NCBI GenBank assembly: GCA_000697055.1
Contig: JNDT01001334.1
Coordinates: 1 to 57,601, forward strand
Direction of reading: 5' to 3'
Source of the DNA: Saksenaea vasiformis B4078
Taxonomy: Eukaryota > Mucoromycota > Mucoromycetes > Mucorales > Saksenaeaceae
DNA: 57,601 bases
Shown here: positions 50,431 through 57,601 of the stretch, in pieces
Layout of the letters: every line of letters begins with the position of its first letter
How positions within the stretch are numbered: the stretch's first letter is position 1
Made by a program: the position numbers and the translations under genes
The notes under the pieces: model-generated
What the model was told of the DNA's origin: nothing
What the model saw: the letters and a program-made list of their open reading frames with translations, nothing else
Databases searched by the model: none

Positions 50431-51397
50431 TTATTTATGCTGAACGAATACATGTTGGCGGTAGTATTTAAGCTCCTCAAGGCTTTCCTTAATATCATCC
50501 ATCGCCCGATGACCTCCTTTCTTGACAACGCCAGCGGCCACATCAGGATACCTTTTTTTTTTATATATATCAAAAAAGGAAAAAACAATAAGTTCCATTG
50601 TATATCATGTGAAAATTTCTTAGTTTACCATCGTTTCGCAAGTTCCTTGACGGTGCTGACATCTATCCACGTGTTAGCTTAAAACCTTACCAAGTAACAT
50701 AAAGGGCTAGATTTTACCAACAATGCGGTAGTGCAAATAATCAACGATTCTGGGCATTTCCTTTTCAAGGAATCGCTTGTCAGCATGGACTGAATTTCCC
50801 GCCAGCGGGGCCACACCAGAAGGAATATGTCGCTGAATAAATTGCAAGATTTGTTCTTCAGCATCAGCCGTAGTCACGCGGGAATCAAGGACGGCTTGAG
50901 TTAACCCTGACTAAAAGGTCATGCTTTTCTTTTTAATTCCCCAATTTTTTTTCATTCCAGAATAGAAAACTTACTGCGCCATGGTGTTCCTTACACCAAT
51001 CTATAGCCAATATTGTTCATTATTCATGCAAATGTCTCAACTCCCACACATTTACCATTCATGCCATCCATCACTGCACGTGGCTGATGGATCACCAGTT
51101 CTGGTCCCTTTTTTTATTATTTTTTCGTTATACAACCATATTTCAACATCTCATTTTCGTCTTTTTTTACCTCAGCAACAACGTTAAGTTCACCATCCGT
51201 AAGCAATACTGCAATTTCAATCAAATGGTCTTTTTGTATATCAAGACCAGTCATCTACATTGCTGTCAACTTAAAAAAGAAAAAGTAGTCGTGGGAACAC
51301 AAGGATGGCGTTACAATACCTCGCAATCAATCCATACAAGCGGGTTTTTTATCATTGTACGTGTCTGATGTAGCCGTCTCGCAAGTAAACCAAGCAT
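50431..51397 (-). CDS. REX2: Oligoribonuclease Rex2 (DEDDh 3'-5' exonuclease)
   Basis: Seven short exons, from 5' to 3': 51320-51397, 51171-51254, 51056-51107, 50975-51000, 50718-50910, 50629-50662, 50431-50551; 195 aa. Degrades very short RNAs. The four acidic residues and the histidine are in place: LVWIDCEMTG (D, E), GNSVHADKRFLEKEMPR (D), then GGHRAMDDIKESLEELKYY (H, D), plus WCKEHHGASGLT. All the DEDDh blocks are rebuilt exactly by the splicing, including a 26-nt exon. Two in-frame ATGs are present: 51397 adds MLGLLARRLHQTRT, a basic presequence-like segment fitting mitochondrial import, while 51355 starts directly at the core. Confidence 0.95.
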
Positions 51398-53759
51398 GAA
51401 CAAAATTGAAGGAAAAAAAAAAATCAAAACTGAAAAACACCAAATCAACGCGTCACAATGTGACGTAAAAACACACCAAAAAAGGCAAGTAGGGACAGCT
51501 ATTGCACTCGTCTTTGCATGCCGGTAACTCTATCTACGTCCTTGTTTAATCACTTCTGGCGATATAAACTGGTTGCTTTTATGTCTGTTCTACGATATAT
51601 CTGCGTTACAGGGGCATACATCTGAGGATGGTGTGATAATTCGACGACTGAAACAAGGAACGCTAGATATCTGAGACGAAAGCAAAACGAGAAATGTACA
51701 GCGTGTCTAAAACAGCAATAACATGACAACGATGACGTTAGGGAATGAACCTGGGACCATGTTACCCAGCTTTGTGGCTAGTTTGATGAAGAGCAAGAGC
51801 TTTTTTACAAATACTAATTATGAGCTCGCTGGGTACATACATAGATAGCTTCAATTGCTGATGTTGAAGAGGTCAGAGAATTAGAGTCGAACACATGCAA
51901 AGCCAATAGATATTAGATGCATCCAATACGCACTGGGAACAAAATTTTCTTCCTTGAGTGAATAAACTATTTAACTATCTCATACATTGTGTCAAACAGA
52001 AATTCAGCGAGCATTTTGTATTTCACTGCGAACAGATTTGACGGAAATCAAGACGTAAGGCAAGAACGAGAATATCATGTTATAGTTCTATAGCGCGGCT
52101 GGCGTACCTGCCACTATATTCTATTTTAGGTCCGAGTGCCGTGTAAAGATATTCTGAACTACCATTGTCTCATGCAAGTCGTTCTGCACTGAACTTACTC
52201 AGTACGTCCCCTGATGCTTTCTGTATGGTTCACCTTTTAGATAGTTCATAAACGTAATGTCCTGTTATCACAAAATAAATGGATCGTGGTTGGGTTATGC
52301 CGTCGTTATTTTTATCTCTTGGAATCATTTGCACTTTTCTTCACTTCCAGTGTGACGGCCAGACATCCATTCAAGGATCTGTAAAATGCTCTATCATTCT
52401 CAACGATCATTCAGCACTGTATTCATTTTATTGCGTCTATTAATTGCAAGAGAACAACTTCCGTAGAGGTTGAGCAACATATCGTCGAAAGACGTTCCAT
52501 TCGGGTTGAAATACGCGTAACCAAACTTAAACAAGCAAACAGGACAGACACATGGTTGTCGCCTCAGTTGGTCCGAATGTTCCCTTCCGGGTAGTAAGCC
52601 CAAAAAAAGTTGGTCGATATTGTGAAACAAAACGGTGCAAAACAAGACTGAAGAAGATCTAATGATCCGTGGACTTATCATGGAGCCAATATGACGAGGG
52701 GAGACAGTCGTTTAAAGTATCGGCTATACCTGTGCAGCAAAACTTCGGTAGACCAACGAGATCTACTATTACTTTGTGGGACATTAAAAGTTCAACTTCT
52801 AGTTCCAAGTAATGAGTTCCATGGAGAGACGATATAAACTAGGTCCATGATGATCGGTCATGGTATCAGCCTAGAGAACTCGTGACACTTCTTTCGCTTA
52901 TCTCTTATAGCCTGATCTGGGCGGAAAAAAACGTCGATACTTGTTACCTTGGACCATCCCATAGGTTAGAGACCTATCAGCGTTCACAGATGTGCGTGCT
53001 AAGTCATGCGTAAACAGACCCCGCGACAGTTTTATCATGTTAAGTTTCCTTGACTGCAACAAGGTTAGATATGCGAGGGATTATGGTTAGCAGCAGGCCA
53101 ACTTTCTTATCCAGGTCCCTGAAAAATATCGCTTCAACTGCCAAATATTTGTTGCAAATATATGTTAATGGCACATGCATTGACCGTCATTACAACATTT
53201 TTCACTGTTTTTTTTTTGACGTGTTTTAACTTCCACATGATCGGTTCATGCTATTGCTGTGTACCTGTCTCAAGGAGTCAAATTCTAATGACAGTTCAAT
53301 CCAAATATTGATTTGTCTCTAAAACGGAAAGCACAAACCTAAGCAATTCACTGCTTCGGATACCGCTTCACCCTTATATGTCAGGATGTGCACATGGTCA
53401 CAAACATGGAATACTTGGCAAATGGAAGAACTGGATTTATCGCAACCACTTTATAACAAGTAGGTCGGCAATTTTTGTTATTTTCACAAAGATTGTTTGC
53501 TTCACCTGATTCATTTGTTTGTTCGCAACTTTTGCTCGGGTAAGATGTTGTATGTTTTGATCCCTTTCAAAAAGACGCGACGTGGACGAATAGAATGCGC
53601 GGATCACGAAAAAAGAAGAGGTAGCAAATCCCGACCTTCCATTGTCAGCCAAGCTTTTGCACCGGCCTTGGCACACTTTCTTTTTCTTCTGCTGTTAGCC
53701 TTAAAATAGCCTTTTGTTCCCTTTCTCTTTTTCTTTTTCTTCTTCTTCTTCATCGCATC
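51398..53759. other. 2.4 kb gene-poor region
   Basis: Short ORFs only. The longest (52400-52681, minus, 93 codons; 53437-53676, minus) have no recognisable motif. The stretch just before 53760 is pyrimidine-rich, as in a fungal promoter or 5' leader. Confidence 0.45.
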
Positions 53760-54485
53760 ATGTCTGAACCTCTCCTCTCAAGCCACACTGCTCAACAACT
53801 TGGCTCTGCTGCCACCGCAATCAGCAATGATCCACGCTTCTCCTTTTTCAAAAAGTTACGAGAAGATCGCCTATTGCATTTGCGGTCAATAGGTGATTTC
53901 TTTGACAAAGATAGAATAAAACCAACCACCTCATTTTCCACCATCACACAACGCTGGAAGTATGTACAATGACCAATGTCGCCTTGTCTTGTGATTAACA
54001 CTGCTTTTTTTTTTCAGTTACAACCTTCAGTACTTCTCTACAAACTATTTATTGATTATTCTTGGCCTGGCTATCTATTGCGTGTACGTTGATGGGGAAG
54101 AAAATGGAAGAAAGTTGTACTTAACCATGGATTTCCTTGTTTCTTTTAGTATCACAAACTGGTTCCTTCTTTTCTCCGTTCTGTTTATCGTTGGCGGTTT
54201 CTTCTTGATTTCTCGACTTGATGGCCCCTTGACCATCGGTAACACGACCCTATCCCCTTCTTCATTGTATGCAACATATGCATGCGCGTCTATCCTGTTT
54301 CTTTTGTTTTCTGGAGCGACAGGCGCTATCTTCTGGGTTATTGGTAAGTGACACGGCACAATATGTGCTGGAGCAGGTGGACTGATACAAAACATAAAGG
54401 GGCTGCGGCAATCATCGTACTTGGTCACGCCGCCTTGTTGGAGCCCGGCTTGGAAGGCGACTTTGGAGCAGATGGTCAAGTATAA
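53760..54485 (+). CDS. YIP3: PRA1 family protein (Yip3-like prenylated Rab acceptor)
   Basis: Four exons: 53760-53959, 54018-54083, 54150-54343, 54400-54485; 181 aa. The order is typical of PRA1: a soluble N terminus with FFDKDRIKP, then YNLQYFSTNYLLI, two hydrophobic hairpins (about 75-155), and a short acidic C terminus after HAALLEPG. PRA1/Yip3 proteins sit in ER-Golgi membranes and act on prenylated Rab GTPases. The N-terminal FS.P..FFD..R..RP-type pattern and the spacing of the four membrane segments are the basis of the call. The start is the first ATG after a pyrimidine-rich leader. Confidence 0.88.
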
Positions 54486-56670
54486 AGTCGTCTGGATATG
54501 TAGACAGACAACATCTGTCGCAAAACGCCTTGTCATGACCATCAAAACAACGCACAAATGAGTATTAACTATACTTCCGACTATAAAAGCAGAGACACGC
54601 AGTCTCTAACATCCTATTTTCCACGATCAATAAAAATAAATATATAGTTAGCATGATGTCAACAGCAAAGTTGTTATGTGGCAACATGCACAGCACGTAC
54701 CACTACCGACAGATAACGTATCGACCAATATACATTTTGCACAACACATGCGATAACGAGATTTGATGGGGATGCTGGTGGTATTGTCATTCTGAAGCGT
54801 TGTAAAGCAAACTAAGAGAGAGTAGAATGCCTTATGACATTTCGCCTAAAGATATCAGCTTACGTAGACCTCTTTCTGTAACTACATCCTGACCACGTGA
54901 AGTCGCGGAATGGAATTACCAACTGCAACTGTGTATTGTATCTCGTACCTACTAGATCTTGTAACAACGGATGGATTCCAGAAACCGATCGTGTAGCACA
55001 GAAGTCGGATCCTTAGGTGCCCTATGGACAGCGAAAATTTCAACAGCATAAAATTAATCATTGGAATCCGCATTTGACTGTAATCCATAACTGGACACCT
55101 GAACGGGCGCATAGGCCCAGGCCCTTTTTTCTTATGGGCTCGCATTTGGTCCAATGGTGTGGCCTACTCTGTGCGCTTGAGGCACGCAGTTAACTTGCGC
55201 AGGTTATCCGACACCTATAGAATACGAAAAGAATAAGAAAGCAAATCGAATGAACCCGTTACGAAAAAAAAAAAGTACCAGAGGACCAAAGAGCGTGATA
55301 AGGAGACCATGTCGATATTGTTTTTATGTGCAGAGATGGGAAGATGACTATTTCAGTTACTTAATCTTGACGTAGCTAGTAAACTGATTGGCTGAGAGCA
55401 GTACTACTTTTGCAAGGATGGTGTAGTGTTTCATGGAGATTTAACAATAACGTTCATCAGCAAGGTGTCACAAGACAAGAGGAAATAGCAAGGCTGTTCT
55501 AGTTGTGCCGAGCATATGGAAAATTCTGCAATGAGAATTCTATGGGAAACCTGACATTTCCAGGAGAATGCACGACTAATGACAGGAAATGATATTAGTT
55601 CCAAATGTTAAAATCCAGACAAGATATATCTCGTGGTGCTGTCCTGGGGATCGTTGAACTTTTTTAAATGAGCGATCGTTATCGTATCTCCTGGACAGCG
55701 AAGAGCTCCGCTCGGAGAACGGATTTTAAATCTGTCTGTCTTTAAACAAATGGACTTGATTATCACAGTGACTCTATCTCCTGAAATTCTCTGTTATTCC
55801 GGAACATATCCGAAAGCGATCTACCAGTGATATGCCAAATGCTGAATTCGTAGGTGAAACCTCTGGATGTGGATGGTTGTGCGCTCCTAAGCCGTTGGAC
55901 CAATAAAATCACAGTATTTTGTACAAAAAGTTCGACGTAGCTTGAGGTTGTCATCCTAAGTAATCATTCTATCGATAACAAATAACATTGTTTCGTTCCA
56001 ATTAGCTCAAGAGAACAGTTGCCTTTTTCTTGCGACGGAACTGTCTCGCGTAAATTATCATATGCTGATTTGGGAGAGTAATAGATGCTATTGCTGTAGA
56101 TGACATTTTTATTTCACTATTTCGAATAACTTGACTACATTGCATTAAAATACATGTGTTTCTGCCGCATTTTATACCATAATCCCTGTATCTCGCATGA
56201 AGTACATAGTACAGCCTCTGTATATTCATACTATGAAAAGTTCCTCGTTCAATTGTATCTGCTCACTATATATCAGTCCCTTTCATGCTCGTTTCCATAA
56301 CTACATTTATTGTATATCTTACTTTTTCTTGGTGATCGATTCGGCGTGCAACGCTTGTTTTACAGATACCTTCAGATACAATGCGATGATATACAGCTTA
56401 CTTCGGATATTGGTTCGTCTATAATACGTAGATACTGCATCAAAGCTGACTTGTTCGGCAAAGACGGTGTAATGCCATTTTTTTTTTTTTTGCACACTCT
56501 TACCTGTGCGCGGTTTCAACCGAAATCGAAATCGTTGCGCTTCGGCTGACACAGCGCACTTAAGTCACCAAGAAAATGACTGAGCTTTTCTTTGACGTGA
56601 CAGGGTACTCTTTTTTACCTGCCCGAAGACAGCACACCACGTGCCTAACGAGAGGCTTGTTGACAGTTCC
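54486..56670. other. Gene-poor region downstream of the Fanzor gene
   Basis: No protein gene seen; only short unrelated ORFs. The right-hand part (about 56100-56670) is the 3' flank of the Fanzor gene, where such elements usually encode their guide RNA and end. No inverted or target-site repeat was identified with confidence. Confidence 0.45.
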
Positions 56671-57601
56671 TTACTGCCTAGCCCCAATATGAGGCGGTTG
56701 TTGTTGCTGTTGCGGTCGTTGTAATGAGACGGGTCTTGACTCTAGCTGATGTCCATTTTCCATGTAGGCAACTAAAATCCTTCTCATGTTTCTTCCCGCG
56801 TTCACATCACGGTTCCAGAACTATACAATTTAAGGACAACACAATAATAGCTCTGATAACACTTACTAATGGTCTGGGAGCTTGATCATCCGCAGCTTGT
56901 CCCAACTGATGGTGGTGGCACACCTTAATCGGATACACGCTGCTGCGATTGTCTGTGACGGCTGTATTAAAGATCCAGTTAGAAAAACAAGTATGCAATC
57001 TGATATTTACTTGCCTAACGGTCGAAGTTCTGGGCATTGTGATGTCGGATGCATCGTTCGTTCGTTCTCATCGAGGCAATATCGTCTGGGTCGCCCAGCC
57101 CCGACAAAGCGAATTACTTTGGTCCTGTTGATGGAGTCAATTTTCGAACATTCGCAGCAGTTTGATACATACTCATGTGGACATCGTGCTGTTGGTGCTC
57201 GAAACTGTTCTGTGTCGTGGTCGCAGTTGGAACACACCTTGCTTGTGTTGTATTCATCGACCAGAACAACGAGGGCGTGTCTTGCGAGAACTCGCCGGAA
57301 CGTCTAGTATTTGGGAATGCGTGAGACTTTTCTGAAAAACTTGTAAATGCTGACCTTCACTGGAACTGGACCCTGGCCCCGCGTTGTAGGTCGCAAATCC
57401 GCGTCACCGTATGCAATGATTGCTGGTTGTTCTGGACGAGGATGTTGTCGGCGTGCCTTGCGACGGCGATGCTTCCGCGATGATGGGGTCGACTTGTAGT
57501 GTGGTCGTACGTCCGGCTTTTGTAGATAAGTTAGCATAATGTGAAATCTTTAGAGACTTACGTGTCGGGGTGTCCAATTGGCAATGCGATCAGCCAGCAC
57601 G
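56671..57601 (-). CDS. Fanzor (eukaryotic TnpB-like RNA-guided nuclease), C-terminal half, partial
   Basis: Five exons on the minus strand: 57562-57601 (cut by the edge), 57355-57516, 57015-57303, 56867-56961, 56671-56820; about 245 codons. Motifs: IIAYGDADLRPTTRGQGPVPVK, then LVVLVDEYNTSKVCSNC with the first zinc-ribbon cysteines, further Cys/His (CPHEYVSNCCEC, KVCHHH), and FWNRDVNAGRNMRRIL, the RuvC III block with its catalytic Asp. This order is that of Fanzor proteins, RNA-guided DNA nucleases related to TnpB found in fungal transposons. A basic KHRRRKARRQ run could be a nuclear localisation signal. The tail is Gln-rich. One intron (56962-57014) is GC-AG (gcaagt); another has a gtcagc donor. 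The RuvC I Asp would lie beyond the window, so whether the gene is intact is unknown. Confidence 0.82.

Overview
This window looks like nuclear DNA of an early-diverging fungus, most likely Mucoromycota (Mucorales-like). The basis is AT-leaning DNA with many short spliceosomal introns (mostly 45-75 nt), compact intron-rich genes, a Rac-type GTPase, fungal gene families (Pmt2-type mannosyltransferase, siderophore MFS transporter, twin-histidine ammonium transporter, Mak5, Rex2) and a Fanzor gene. The species assignment is inference. All exon models were built by hand: reading frames were joined at splice signals and checked for frame arithmetic and family similarity.

Layout. 1-4360 is a decayed mobile-element patch on the minus strand: a probable LTR fragment (1-230), a broken protein-primed-type family B DNA polymerase (231-2760) and a truncated DDE transposase (about 2761-4216). 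After an AT-rich gap come securin (5380-6553 +), a SET/MYND methyltransferase (6744-8521 -), a RanBP9/Gid1-like SPRY-LisH-CTLH protein (9668-12063 +), an ammonium transporter (12303-13853 -), Rab18 (15173-16134 +), a siderophore-type MFS transporter (18981-21088 +), a Dap1-like heme protein (21902-22388 -), EI24 (24309-25515 +), the helicase Mak5/DDX24 (25745-28564 -), Rac1 (29443-30198 +) and an LPA1/2-phosphoglycerate-kinase-like P-loop protein (31026-32369 -). A gene-poor 4.2 kb stretch follows. Then come mitochondrial GABA transaminase (36553-38199 +), Pmt2-type mannosyltransferase (38294-41281 +), an Nramp transporter (42435-44318 -), bifunctional 6-phosphofructo-2-kinase/fructose-2,6-bisphosphatase (44576-46995 -), a sugar transporter (47810-49585 +), oligoribonuclease Rex2 (50431-51397 -), a PRA1/Yip3 protein (53760-54485 +) and, cut by the right edge, the C-terminal half of a Fanzor (eukaryotic TnpB-type) nuclease (56671->57601 -).

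The central genes are unrelated housekeeping and transport genes; I see no metabolic cluster. Some themes recur (ammonium, iron, divalent metal and sugar uptake; Rab18, Rac, PRA1, EI24 and Pmt2 in membrane traffic and the ER), but adjacency does not show co-function. The most unusual items are the Fanzor gene, a securin with a duplicated separase-binding-like module, a high share of GC-AG introns (5 of about 94 modelled introns) and the nested, decayed polymerase/transposase/LTR patch. Several intergenic tracts hold coding-like fragments that I could not assemble into genes.
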